This document shows, piece after piece, positions 11,925 through 22,996 of a stretch of DNA of 64,000 nucleotides. This DNA comes from Moniliella sp. 'wahieum'. Lineage: Eukaryota; Basidiomycota; Moniliellomycetes; Moniliellales; Moniliellaceae. Numbering within the stretch: position 1 is the first letter of the stretch; the number at the start of each line of letters is the position of its first letter. The notes below the pieces were generated by a model. That model made no database searches. It had not been told where the DNA came from and saw nothing but the letters and a program-made list of their open reading frames with translations. The position numbers and the translations under genes are program-made. The stretch lies in the NCBI GenBank assembly GCA_003971905.1, contig RSEE01000013.1:62001-126000 (forward strand). The letters are read 5' to 3'.

Positions 11925-12848
11925 GCTGGAAGAGGAGGAAGGGGCGAGAAAGGCGTGCTCGTGTGGCATAGGAGCAGCACGAGCGAGCAGGGGCCGCACC
12001 GGACCTGAGACAGGGCCAAGGCCAGGGCCAGGGGCAGAGGGGGGGCGGAGGGGGGCGCAGCCAGGGGGGGCAGGGGTGGTGGCATGTGGGTGTGGACAGA
12101 TGTGTGTCCCGGCGGTGGCCGTGCGAGGGTGGAGTGGCGAGAGGAGGCGCGATGCGGGTGGGCTGCGCCGCTCTGGGTAGACGTGAGGCGTGGGCAAGGA
12201 ATGCGATCGATGGCCGGCGATGGCATGGCAGCCACTGAAATGAAAGTTGAAACTGGCCGCGGGAGGCGGGAGGCGGGACGCTGGAGATTGGAAATTGCAA
12301 CTTGGCCAGGACAAGCGACTCGCCCGATGGAGGGAGTGTCTGCGCAATGATTAAGCACCCAATCGATCCCGCAGCTGGGCAAGGAATGGTTAATGCATGC
12401 TTGGATGGCCTGAGCCGGGCAAGGGTGGGCGCAGCCAAGCTGGCGTCACACACTAGCCACAGTCCCTGGCCCCGTTTCACGCGCGCGTCCCGCAGCCTGC
12501 TGGACCGCCTGACTGGGACGGTGCGCGGCGCGGCCTTGGCTGATGCTGAGTACTCGACTGAGTCTGAGCGCCGAGCAACTGCGTACTGCGTGGCGTGGCG
12601 TGTGGTGGGCGATGCATGATGCCACAGGGTCGGTGATGGTGCTGCGCAGGCCCGCCTGGCGCCACTGTTGCGCAGGAGGCTGACGCAGCTGACGTAACCT
12701 CTGCGCTGGCGGCCTCCTTCAGACAGCTTCACCTCAAACCCGCCGTTCAGCTCTTGCAACCACCGCCATTCCAGCGCCGTCAGTTACGAGCCGCTCCCTC
12801 CAAGTTGTTTTTTTCGGGTGATTCCCCCCCCCCCCCCCCACACACGCC
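11925..12848. other. Intergenic between divergent genes; C16 tract before KEI1
   Basis: Divergent promoter region between the hypothetical gene (minus) and KEI1 (plus). A 16-C homopolymer at 12824-12839 sits 9 nt upstream of the KEI1 ATG, following a T-rich stretch. No further gene is seen. Confidence 0.55.
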
Positions 12849-13947
12849 ATGTCGCTACCGCCCCGCTCGCGCACGCCCGGTGGCACTCCCTTGCATGCAG
12901 CCGTCAACACCGTCTTCCCCTGGAAGTCATTTATTGGCATCTTTGACCTCAAACAAGGCAGCGCAGTCATCAGTCTCTTCGCTCTGTTCAACAAGATTGT
13001 AGGTGTCTTTGGCATCATTGCCATCCTCACTGGCGGCACATTTGCCCAGGTCAGCCTCTACCTCTACAGTCTCGCCACCATCTTTTGCATCCTATGGGGG
13101 TTGCGCGGCATTTCCGATGAAGATGCTCGCACCGTCATGCGCTACGCTCACTTTTTTGTTGCCGACCACCTCATCTCGTCCATCTGGACCTTTTACTTTT
13201 CCCGTCAAGTATTACCAGCCCACACAATGGAGACCCCCCTGCAACGGGCAAGTACCAGCAAGCGCTGATGCAGCTCATTGAGCAGCTCGAGCAAGAGTAT
13301 GGGGAGACGCGTAAGCACTCTGAATCGCTCACTGGCGCTGCCCGCGTCGAGGCGGCCCAACAAGTATGGAACTTTGAGAAGAATTTTGCCACGCTTGCTA
13401 TTCTCCTTGGTTGGTTCCTAAAGGTGAGTCCATACGTTCTACTTAGCTTGCCACTTGCCCCTATCCGCTACTAACCTCGACGCATCCTTGCTCCAGATCT
13501 TTTTTGCCCTCACGCTCTACTCGTACGCGCTCCACCTTCGTCATGGCACGTACGCTGCGCTGCCCCTGGCCAAGTCGTCTTCGATGAACGTGGCCGCTCT
13601 CCACATGCACCAGCACCACCGCCACAACAGCATGATGGCTGTAATGGAGAGCGACGAGAGTGGCGATGACGAAGAGGATGAGGAGAACCAGCAGAAGCCT
13701 TCGGTTGACGTGTATGGTCAGCCTCAATCGCCCGCGCACATCCTTGGCAGATGCCGGTCCTTCATCTGCGACCGATACGCAGGCGGACTGGTGGCCAAGT
13801 ACCGCGCCTCCGCGGCGCGCCTCCATTCGCGCGTCGTCCGACGCTGTACAGGCCCCGCGCGCACAGCGTGGCACGCTTCTCTTTGGCCAAGACGACCTTG
13901 ATTCGCCGCCGCCCAATGCCTCTCCTTTGCCCGCTGTCGCGCCTTGA
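12849..13947 (+). CDS. KEI1: Kei1, regulatory subunit of inositol phosphorylceramide synthase
   Basis: Golgi membrane protein that partners the Aur1 catalytic subunit in making inositol phosphorylceramide, the first complex fungal sphingolipid. The N-terminal Kei1 domain is clear from about residue 25: FIGIFDLKQGSAVISLFALF, NKIVGVFGIIAILTGGTFAQ, LYLYSLATIFCILWGLRGIS, then AHFFVADHLISSIWTFYF. These are hydrophobic segments in the expected order. KYQQALMQLIEQLEQEYGETRK forms a helical linker. A 73-nt intron (13424-13496, branch CTAAC) precedes another hydrophobic segment, IFFALTLYSYALHLRHGTYA. The tail is acidic and low complexity (SDESGDDEEDEENQQ) and ends at 13947 after DDLDSPPPNASPLPAVAP. 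Frame slips occur near 13200, 13250 and 13745. The start is the first ATG, directly after a C16 tract. Confidence 0.88.
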
Positions 13948-14806
13948 CTCGACCCCCCCCAAATCAAGATCCGCGCGTCTCCTCTTCATCGGTTGTGCAC
14001 GACTTCATCCTTTCTAGCCGCACCTCGTTTGTCGACCATGCCCACCTAACGCTCTTCGCGCTCGGCCGCACCGCACCTTTCCTTCCTCGGCAGCTCGCTG
14101 CGTAGAAGCAGGAGGGGGGGTGCCGCCCTCGCAGCGCATCAAGCCCCTACTGCTGGCGCACAGGGCGGAGATACCGAAGCGATAATCGCCATTTTCCACA
14201 TTGTGTGCCGCTCTGTAATCTTCCTGCTCGAAACGATGATACCCGTGCCATCGACCACCCGCTGCGATAGGCAGCATAGTCGCAGCAACCATGCTATGCG
14301 GCACGAGTATAGGATGCGAGTGAGGTAGGAGTGCCACTAGGCGTGCGGGTGCTGCATGTATATACGCGTTTGCCGGCCATGGGAGGGCCATAGATGGATT
14401 CCATTCGAAGGGGCAGCGAGGTCCCCCACCCGCACCGATGCGGAGGTGCTGGCGCGCACGTTCCGAGGGGAGGATGGCACGTAGAGTCGAACACAGGTTG
14501 TGTTGCTACCTATGGCTTGGCACGCAGACTGCGGTACATAGACTGGAGCCTGCCGGCCGTCGGCGGGCTCCCGCTGCTGCGGGCAGGCAGGGACCACATG
14601 GTAATTCGAAGTGCGTGGGCGGCACGCAATGAAAAATTGCCAACACAGCCCTGTTATGTCATCACAAATTTAGAGTGGGCTATGCGTGAGCAACACCAAC
14701 AGCGCTTTGTGCACCAACCGAGTCCTTTCGCCTGGCCGCCGCCACTGCCACTGCCACTGCCACTGCCATTGCCGCGGCCCCCACCCCACCACCATCCGCG
14801 CAAGCA
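13948..14806. other. Intergenic
   Basis: Spacer between KEI1 and the MATE gene. No coding signal. A GCCACT microsatellite lies immediately before the MATE start. Confidence 0.55.
14740..14775 (+). repeat. GCCACT hexanucleotide microsatellite
   Basis: About five tandem copies of a 6-nt unit, the last one degenerate, ending roughly 30 nt upstream of the MATE start codon and so in its 5' leader. Confidence 0.85.
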
Positions 14807-17089
14807 ATGTCCTTCACCTCTCGCCTGTCGTCGTCCCCCGCGGGGATGCAGCACGAGTACGAGTGGCTTGCCTCCTCCTCTGCGCCGCCTGCCTGGCCCT
14901 CGTGGCGCGACGCCTCCGCCCCGCCCGACAGCCCCAGTCCGGCGGCGCATGCGAGCCCTAGCCATGCCCACCGCTACTCGCAGCATGCCACCTCTTTCCA
15001 GCCACACGTCTTGTCTGATGTTGCTTCCGAAGAGGGCGAAGACTACGACGAGGAAAACGGCCGCCCGCTTTCCATGTCTGGCTCCTCGGTCGCCCCCATT
15101 TCCTGCCCCGCCGCATCGACCGAGGCGCGCGGGCGCGGTGTTCCATCCGGCTTGGCCCGCGCTGCCCGCGGCTTCCTGCTTGGGCCTGAGCCTCACTCTA
15201 TGGACCGCGCTGCCATGTCGTACTCCTACGGCTCTTCGTACGGCCGTCACCAGCGCGTGCGTAGCCGTGCGACCTATGGTGCCATTCACCACGACCCTCA
15301 CGCTCCTCGCGCATTCAGCTTTGAGGAGGAGCCCTCTCAGCTGCAAGCCGCCGCTAGTGCTGATGCTCCCGTCTCGATCTATCATGCTCGCGACATGGAC
15401 CCGATCATGGCTGTGCGTGGCGTTCCAACGCAAGATGACATTGCCCATACCCTCGATGGGTTGTCGCACGACGTGGCCCAGTCGGGTCTGGCTCGCGCCT
15501 CTGGCTTTACACCCACCGACATTGCTCGGTGGAAGCACAATGCCAAATCCAAACAGCCGCATCGCCCCACCCCCCCACATCAGGATGGAGGACAAGTGGG
15601 TGCGGAACCAGGCGAAGGATCACGGTTACTTCCGTCAGGCGGGATGGCGGTGGACCCCGAGTCGGAGGAGGTGTACAGCTCGCCATCAGCTCCGGAAGAG
15701 GCCAAGATTCTGGTCCGCTACTCGCTTCCTATCACCGGCACGCATTTGCTTGAGATGGGAGTGCTGAGCACCACCGTGTTCTCTCTAGGGCACTTGGGAA
15801 CCGTGGAACTGGCCGCGGCCTCGCTCGCGTCTTTGACGGGCAACGTCACTGGTTTCTCCATCATCTCGGGCTTTGTTTCTGCGCTCGACTCCCTTTTGCC
15901 CGCCGCATTTGCTTCGGATCGGCCCTGGACGGTGGGAGTATGGACGCAACGGATGGCAGTGCTCCTGAGCATCTTGCTGGTGCCTGTTGCGCTGATTTGG
16001 TTCAAGGCAGAGACCATCTTGGTGGCCATGCGGCAAGAGCCGGAAGTGGCCCACCTTGCTGCCCAGTACCTGCGTCTTCTGATTGGTGCGCTGCCAGCCT
16101 ACGCTGGGTTCGAGACGTGTCGGCGCTACCTCCAGGCCCAAAAGCTATTTGTCGCGCCCACCATCGCGGTTGGCATTGCTGGGGCCATCAATATTCCTCT
16201 CAACATTCTCCTCGTCTATGGCCCTTCGGGCATTGGGATTGGCTTTTTGGGCGCGCCTTGGCGAGTCTGGTGGCGTACTGGATCATGTTTGGTGTTGCGC
16301 TAGTGCAATGCGCCCTGGCGCCCTGCTCCACCTGGGCCGGTTTTTCCAAGTCGGCCCTCGACCCTGCCGGGCTCAAGTCCCTGTGGCGGCTCGGCTTTGC
16401 CTCGACGGCCGCCATGGCGGCCGAGTGGTGGGCGTGGGAAATCACAGGCTTGTTGACCAGTTACCTGGGTACCACCTGGCTTGCCGCCCAAAGTGTGTGC
16501 TGCTGGTCACATCGGCTCTGATGTTCCAAATGCCGTATGCGTTGGCGACGGCGACGGCGGTGCGAGTGGGCAACTTGTTGGGTGCCCATGCGTCCAAGCA
16601 TGCCTTTATCGCCGCCCGGGTGGCCATGATGGCCGCTTTTGTTGCCGGGTTGTGCAACATGCTGATTCTGGTCGTTGCACGCAACTATTGGGGGATCTTG
16701 TTCACGTCGGACCAGAAAGTGGTCCGGATCATTGCTCAAAACTTGCCCTTTCTCGCTGCGTTTCAAGTGGCCGACGCCATCATCGCCGTCAACGGAGGCA
16801 TTCTTCGCTCGAGCGGGAGGCAATCTGTCGGCGCCTACCTCAATCTCGTGTCGTACTATGTGCTGGGCATTCCTACCTCGATGTACCTGATGCATTTGGG
16901 CTGGAAACTGTCGGGCATCTGGCTCGGTCTCACTCTGGCCTGGTCGCAGGCGCGGTAGGCACGACGATCGTCGTGGCACGGACCAACTGGGACCAAGAAG
17001 CTCACAAAGCCCAAGAACGTGTCTCCGCTGCGGCATGCATGGATGCCGCTCCCGCCGACTCGTTGCCCTCCATTGCAGAGGCTTCGTAA
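14807..17089 (+). CDS. MATE-family efflux transporter with long N-terminal extension (Erc1-like)
   Basis: Multidrug and toxin extrusion (MOP superfamily) antiporter, as in yeast Erc1, with about 12 helices. Residues 1 to about 295 are a hydrophilic Ser/Pro-rich cytoplasmic extension starting MSFTSRLSSSPAGMQHEYEW, much longer than bacterial MATE proteins but usual in fungi. The transporter begins at EEAKILVRYSLPITGTHLLE and includes LASLTGNVTGFSIISGFVSA, LDSLLPAAFAS, the YLRLLIGALPAYAGFETCRR hairpin, and INIPLNILLVYG. The second half has AEWWAWEITGLLTSYLG, FQMPYALATATAVRVGNLLG and VNGGILRSSGRQSVGAYLNL, both highly conserved in eukaryotic MATEs. It ends AAPADSLPSIAEAS at 17089. The frame slips near 16250, 16495 and 16950, one base each. 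No introns are apparent. The substrate is unknown. Confidence 0.93.
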
Positions 17090-18623
17090 ACGCACATGGA
17101 ACCTTTCGTTCCACTGGCGCTTCGTCCTAGCCATTCTTCTGGGGCCTCGTCCATTCCACGGCGTTGGTACCGTTCGCGACATTGTCATATTCCCCTCACT
17201 TGCATCCTCTGTGCCTCCTTCCTCATCTTCACACCTCCACCTCCCCCCCTCGCCTCCTTGCGCCTAACCTTCTTTTGCAAGGATGTGTGGTCCTGTAATG
17301 TTGTCCCCGTACCTCGCATACTGCTCATTGCCGGTCTTCATTCGTGCTCCTGTCCGCGTTCGGTTTTCGCTGCTATTCCCCTTCCAGGCATTCGTCCCGC
17401 TTTCTCTCCTATTGAGAGCAGTCCCTAGTCACCCCCAATCCCCCCCCAAAAGAGGGCCCAAACGCCCTCCGCTTCGTCCCAATCCATCCCACATGGAAAC
17501 CTCGGTTGAGCACATATATAGGCCATCAGTCTCGAGTGGAAGAATCAGCGTGACATGTGACATGCGACACGCGTCCCTGCTTCCCGACGCCCCCCACAAC
17601 GCCACGCCCCTGCGACGACAGGGTAACGCAGTCGGGGTGGCAGGACTAGATGGGTCGACGGAGTGGCCTTGGCCGTGACTTGGAGCTCCTGGAGGTGGTG
17701 AAATCGGGGGGAAAGCGTAAGTTAGCCACTGAGGTTCTATACGCGGGGAGAGAAGTAGTAGGCCAAGTTCAGCGGCTCAGCCTAGTAGGTAGTCGCGCTT
17801 GTCATGTGGTTGCGAACCCCATACGACTCAGCCTCTCTCTTCCAGAGCCTTTTCTCCAGCTTCCAGGTTGCCCCAGGTTACATGTTACACCCTCTGTCTG
17901 ATACGGGGCATGTGCATGTGCTGGGGAGCGCTCAGGCTGAGCACGCACGACTGTGTGCTAGTTGCACATGCAATGGCACTGCTGCGCATGTTAAGCTTTA
18001 AGCTTTGGGAGGCGCCAAGCCAAGTGTTGGTGAACGGGTGAGCAACGCCGTCGATCCCGATCGTCAATCATCAATCATCCAGCCTCCCCAGTCGGAGCAG
18101 AGTACAATGCGCATGCCTGGCACGATGCATGAGTCATGTGAGTGGTGGTGAGCATGTGGGGGAAAGCTGGAAGAGGCATTGCGTGGATACGGGTTGATCG
18201 TGATCGAGTGATCGTCCGAGGCCCTCTGGCTGCCCGTGTCCCTCAAACGGGGACGTTGCGGCGCTCATCGGCATGAATGTAATCAATCTCATCGATCTCA
18301 GACCCCTCATCAGCCTCATCCCGTGGCTGAGCGGCGGGGTGGGGGATTGTCGATTGCGCCCAATGGACGTTGTTTCTGCGGCTAATCAACGTTTCAATGG
18401 ACAACGGTGTGCGCTCTACGACGTTCAGCTCAGCCATGCTTCCGCAACCTGCGTCCATGTGGTTTCCTCCGCCGCCTCTGCCCAGCCGCAACAATAGCCT
18501 GCACGCTCCTATATACGCCGTTTGGTTATAAGCGACTTGGGTGGCTGTGCTCGCCATGTACAGATAGCTACCACTGCTGGTACTGCCCGCCGCCCCCTTC
18601 TCGTCTTCCCCCCCGCTCTCTCC
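17090..18623. other. Intergenic, no gene seen
   Basis: 1.5 kb spacer. It contains GCTCAGGCTGAGC near 17930-17942 and ATCAATCATCAATCATCC near 18050-18080, members of the dispersed short repeats. There is a C-rich 3' flank of the MATE gene at about 17.2-17.5 kb. Confidence 0.55.
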
Positions 18624-20466
18624 ATGGTTGCATCCGGCATCCTTGCGCCCGTCGCTGCCACTGCGCTGGCGCTGAGCCTGGCCCTGACGCCCGCCGCCTC
18701 GGCCCGCACCGTCGCATCGGCCTCGTCGGCGGCCCGCAGCTACGTTGCCAGTTCGGCTGCTGTGCCGCTGGACCAAGTACTGACCTACACCGTCGCCCTC
18801 ACGCCAGGCAAGCAGGAGCAGTTGGATGCCAAGATGCTCGCTACTTCCCTCCATGGCGGTGCGTGGCTGAGCGAATCGGAGCTGACGGACTATACGCGTT
18901 CCAAGCCCGAACACGTTGCTGCCGTCAAGGCCCACCTGGTTGCGCATGGTATCCACGAGTCGGACATTACCATGGGCAAGTGGGGGATGAGCTGCGTGTA
19001 CAGAGCACCGTCGCTGCTGCCAACGCGGCCTGGAATACTTCGCTCCAGGCCTACACCCATACCACCCAGGGCCACACCATCCTCCGTGCCGCTGACGGGT
19101 ACTCCATTCCGGACGGTATCCTGCATGAGGCCATTGTCAACGTCCATCCGTTACCTCGTTCCCCAACGTGCGTACTTCGGCTCCGATCCCTGTGCTGCCC
19201 AATGCGCAACCGGCCCCGCTTGCGCATCGGGCCGGCAGCAGTAATTGCGATGCCTCGGCAGTGACGACCAAATGTCTCAAGCACTACTACGGTGCAGGCA
19301 ACTTTACGCCTGTGCCGCAGGAGGGAGAGACGGATGTGCTGGTGTTTGGGTTTTTGGGAGAGTATGTGTCGCCGACGGACGTGTCGAGCTATATGAAGAA
19401 GTACAGCGACTACCCCAACTATACCATCCCCATCATCTCGGCTGGCAACTCGACCAACGATCCGTCCAAGCCCGGAAGCGAGGCGATGCTCGATGTCGAT
19501 ATGGTTGGTGGCCTGATCGCACCTCTCCACGCGCAGTTCCTGTCTTTTGGAACGGACAACCAGAGCGCCAACGAGCCCTTCCTCCAGGCCTTCCACTGGG
19601 TTCTGGACAACTACAATGATACCAGCCGTCCCGGTGTGATTACAGCGTCGTACGTCGACGACGAGTCATCCTACTCGCCCGCCGACGCTCACCAGCTGTG
19701 CAACACGATCCAAAAGGTCACTGCCTTGGGCACGTCGGTCCTGTACGGATCGGGTGACAATGGCCTGAACGGGGTCCAGTCCTACGAGAACTTGAGTTGC
19801 AAGAGCAAGTTCAACCCGACCTTGCCTGGCGACTGCCCTTATGTCTTGTCCGTCGGCGGCACCCAGGGCTTCCCTGAAGTCGTCGTTGATGGCAACTCGC
19901 CCAACGGTTTCTTCGGAGGAGCTGGCTTCTCCAGCACTGGCTTCTTCAGCCGCCCTGCCTACCAAGTACGTACCTACCCTTTTCCTCTGCTCTACGTCGT
20001 CGTTCGTGGCTCTTGCTATGCTATGGGCCAACTGACAAGCTTGCCACACTGGGTTATTGTACTGTAGAACATCTCGGTTACCAACTACTTGAAAGAGATC
20101 AAGTATGCCCACTCGTCCTACTACAATTCCAGCAACCGTGCGTACCCGGACGTGTCCGCCATGTCGCTCAACCTGGTTGTGGTGGTGGGAGGGCAAGAGC
20201 AGTTGATTGGGGGGACGAGTGCTGCCACGCCCATCTTTGCCGGTATGCTTGCCTTGCTGAATAACCAGCGCAAGCTCCAGGGCAAGGCACGCGTCGGTTG
20301 GATCAACCCCGCGTTTTATGCCAAGCCAGAACTGTTGCGCGACATTACGTCGGGAGACGTGGGCGGTTGCCCCGAGCCGGGGCTCACGTTTGAGGCCACC
20401 ACGGGCTGGGACTTGCCGTCGGGATTGGGCAGTCCCCTGTTTGGGAAATGGAGCGAGTTGCCGTAA
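18624..20466 (+). CDS. Secreted sedolisin-family (S53) serine carboxyl peptidase, tripeptidyl-peptidase type
   Basis: Secreted acid protease that degrades peptides outside the cell. The N-terminal hydrophobic signal peptide is MVASGILAPVAATALALSLA. It is followed by an activation prodomain (VPLDQVLTYTVALTPGKQEQ, then YSIPDGILHEAIVNVHPVTSFP). The mature enzyme starts around CLKHYYGAGNFTP. The catalytic acid pair lies in SEAMLDVDMV (E and the following D), the third conserved Asp in YGSGDNG, and the nucleophile Ser in GGTSAATPIFAGML. The calcium-site region RDITSGDVGGC and the end GWDLPSGLGSPLFGKWSEL are also present. A 92-nt intron (19976-20067) sits after FFSRPAYQ. Several NxS/T sites fit secretion. 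The frame slips near 18980 and 19155, both in the prodomain. Stop at 20464-20466. Confidence 0.94.
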
Positions 20467-21307
20467 AGCTTAAAGGGGGGAAAGCGCACGAACGCCTACT
20501 GGAATGACGCTGATCTATCCTTTTCCTTCGACGGACGCGCGAGTTTGATGCTGTTTCTACTAATGATTGATGAACGATGCAGCGAGACACACGTTTTGCT
20601 TGCATGTGCGCATCGACAAGGCGCGGGACGCCATGTTGACTGTAATCGCAACTATCCTTTATCTATATGGTGCTCAGCTGGATTCGCATTGTTGCTTCGT
20701 ACGTAGCGCATGCGGCAGCCCATGCGCCAAGACTTTTGTGAGGAGGCCGTTGCTAGCTGATAACACATGGCCAATGAGGCGAGAGAGTGCTGGATGAGGC
20801 AGGTGGAGGTGGTGTGGATGCTGGGGCAAGATGGGAGCGCATAGCTAGATGGTCGTGGGGATGGATGGGGTGGGAACATGGGAACATTACCTTGCTAGAG
20901 GGGGCGTCAGCATCTTCCGCAGGACCGACGTGCATGTTACGGCTTGAAGCTTGACATGCGGCAGGCTGCAGGCTGCATGCTGCCCGGGCAGTGTACCCCG
21001 CCTTTGCTCATCACTCATCGGCCATGGCTGCGGGCACTGGCGCGTGGCGGCGCGTGCGGGAGGAAGCGGCGGATGGGGGTGATGCCCCCACTGGCATGCA
21101 GCGGTGACTATTGGAGTTCGCTTGGCCTGGGCTGGGCACTGGTCGCAGGCACCAGTCACTACACTGCCCACTAGTCACTAGCCACAGGCCTTGCCTAGTC
21201 CAGCTTTCCGTCCCAGTGCCTGCGCCTCCCGCATCTCTTCTGGCCCACGCGCCCCACCTTCGTCTGCCCCCCCGCCTCCCCCCGCGCCCCGCGCGGCTCC
21301 CTCCACC
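20467..21307. other. Intergenic
   Basis: No gene recognised. GCTTGAAGCTTGAC near 20942 and CACTAGTCACTAG near 21170-21182 belong to the dispersed motif families. Confidence 0.55.
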
Positions 21308-22376
21308 ATGCACCCCGACGACTCGCCCCTGTCCGCGTCCGAGCTGGAGGACAAGGACAGCCTGTCTTCCCACCTCCACAAGGTCTCCTGGTCCCCTCCT
21401 TTGCCGACTCGCTCGCCAGCCTCCAGCGCCTCCGCCGCCGTTCCCCTGGCCGCAGCCTTTGGGCTACCGCCAAGAGCCCGTGCGCAAAGACTCGACAAGT
21501 GCACGCGTAGCAGCATACCCACCCCACCCTCCTCTACAGCGAAACCATTGCCCAGGCACACCGCCGGCCGCTCAGCTCCTTGACGTCTTTGCCGGGTCGG
21601 ACATTGACCTGGGAAACTCATTCTTCCCTCCACCAGATCGTCTTCCTCTCGCGCCTCCCAGACCTTCCACGCCTTCCACGCGGAGATGGGGGATGAGTCG
21701 GCCGCAGCGGCTGTGCTTTGCCGCTTGGTACGTCGGTTGCACACACGAACGCCTTTTCTTGCATGGAGCCCCGGCGTGCTGACTATGGTCCATGGCCTAA
21801 CCCCCACCCTCGTTTGACCATAGCTTTCTTGCCGGATCCAGCGCTTCCTTAGCCGCAACACTGCTTTTCCTCTTTGATGCCAAACACGAGCGGCTGTTTG
21901 ATGTCATGTACCCGCTGGGCTCGGTGTGCGCGTTTGCGGGAACCGGATTTTGATGGGCGTGAGTACGTAAGTACACTGATCTGCGAGACCCCCTTGTTCG
22001 GCGCCTCATCTTGACACTAACACGCCTCTGCCCTGTTGGGACGGCTGCAGTACCTAGACCAGCTGAGGATCATGTTTAAGCCTGTCCGGATCGTCCTCTC
22101 CACCCTCACGATCGGTGCCTTCGTAATGGTTGGGGTCAGTGCATACAACTTGAGCGTGTTATTTGCCGTCATCTTCAACGGCGTTATGAACATTGCCTAC
22201 CTCTGCTATGCGGTATCTATCCTGCCCAATGTACAAAAATGTGCGTGACTGGACCTATTGTCTTCTTCCTCCTAGCCCTCTTTGCTGACGCTTGACACTT
22301 GGCACTTGACGCTTCCCCTCTCGATCCCTCTTTTCTGCTGTTGTTTGCGTTTGCCCTGTTGGCAGGCTTCCCATGA
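21308..22376 (+). CDS. SFT2: Sft2-like vesicle-transport membrane protein (Got1/Sft2 family)
   Basis: Four-helix protein of the Golgi involved in retrograde/endosome-to-Golgi vesicle fusion. The recognisable core is split over short exons. MSRPQRLCFAAW (the LSRxQR entry to helix 1) is followed by a GT-AG intron of roughly 95 nt. Then come FLAGSSASLAATLLFLFDAK and MYPLGSVCAFAGTGFLMGV (the LGSL-type helix 2), another intron (about 21960-22050), and YLDQLRIMFKPVRIVLSTLT, AYNLSVLFAVIFNGVMNIAY and LCYAVSILP, matching the family's helices 3-4. A last intron (donor GTGCGT at about 22240, acceptor at about 22364) adds only FP before the stop at 22374-22376. The N-terminus from MHPDDSPLSASELEDKDS is hydrophilic and its frame is uncertain between 21.4 and 21.65 kb. 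The C-terminal core is the secure part. Confidence 0.65.
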
Positions 22377-22996
22377 CCCTTGTGTCATCACAGAGAGAAA
22401 CCAAAGCTGCGGTGCTCCTTCACGCCAGCTTTGCTAGCGCGGCCTGCACGCTCGCGCTTGTGTCCCATGTGCACCACCCGATATCCAAACCACATCCCCT
22501 GCTGTTGGCTGCCAGCCCCATCTTCATGCATGCTCACTAGTCCCTTGGCTGTCGTGTGGAGACGTGGGCGGAGGGGGGAACTCGTAAGCAACTCGTGTCG
22601 AGCGTGGCGGGGATGATGAATGATTGAGACGAGATCCGCTCAGATCGCCCCAGCAAACCGGGGAGACGTGCCAAATCCGGTGACGATAACGACGGCAGGG
22701 ACTAGGCCTGAGGCTCAGGCCTGACCAGGACCAGGCTGCCTGCGTCCGCGAGAGCAGCTGCTGATAACCACAAACGTTCAACATTGAAACATGCACATGC
22801 ATCCGGGAAACAGAAAAGGTTAAGTTGTCCGTGCGCGTGTCATGTCCGCCGCCGCACGGGGGCAGTGCTGCGGCGTTCTTCGTTTGGTTCCCAAAAGTTG
22901 GTACAGCCATAGGTCCTGCGTCCAGATTGGTCCATTGTCCATTGCCCGGCGTCCGCTCCACCACCACCACCACTTGGCCTTGCCTGTGTGCTGAGC
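22377..22996. other. SFT2-CPA1 spacer, probable CPA1 promoter and leader
   Basis: No protein gene. It contains GCTCACTAGTCCC near 22532 and GCCTGAGGCTCAGGC near 22706-22720, both dispersed motifs, and a short upstream open reading frame described separately. A CCACCACCACCACCACTTGG run precedes the CPA1 start. Confidence 0.5.
22791..22823 (+). other. Possible upstream ORF in the CPA1 leader
   Basis: A 10-codon frame (MHMHPGNRKG, stop) lies about 175 nt before the CPA1 start. Fungal CPA1/arg-2 leaders usually carry a roughly 24-residue arginine attenuator peptide. This frame does not resemble it, and I see no other candidate between 22.4 and 23.0 kb. Whether it is transcribed is unknown. Confidence 0.3.

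Noticed and set aside
11333-12382. 350-codon minus-strand frame
   Set aside because: Only its part downstream of 11924 has plausible composition; the upstream Pro/Ser/Ala-rich part is a GC-rich shadow.
14394-15767. 457-codon plus-strand frame overlapping the MATE N-terminus
   Set aside because: Pro/His/Arg-rich shadow of the real MATE reading frame, which has conserved transporter motifs.
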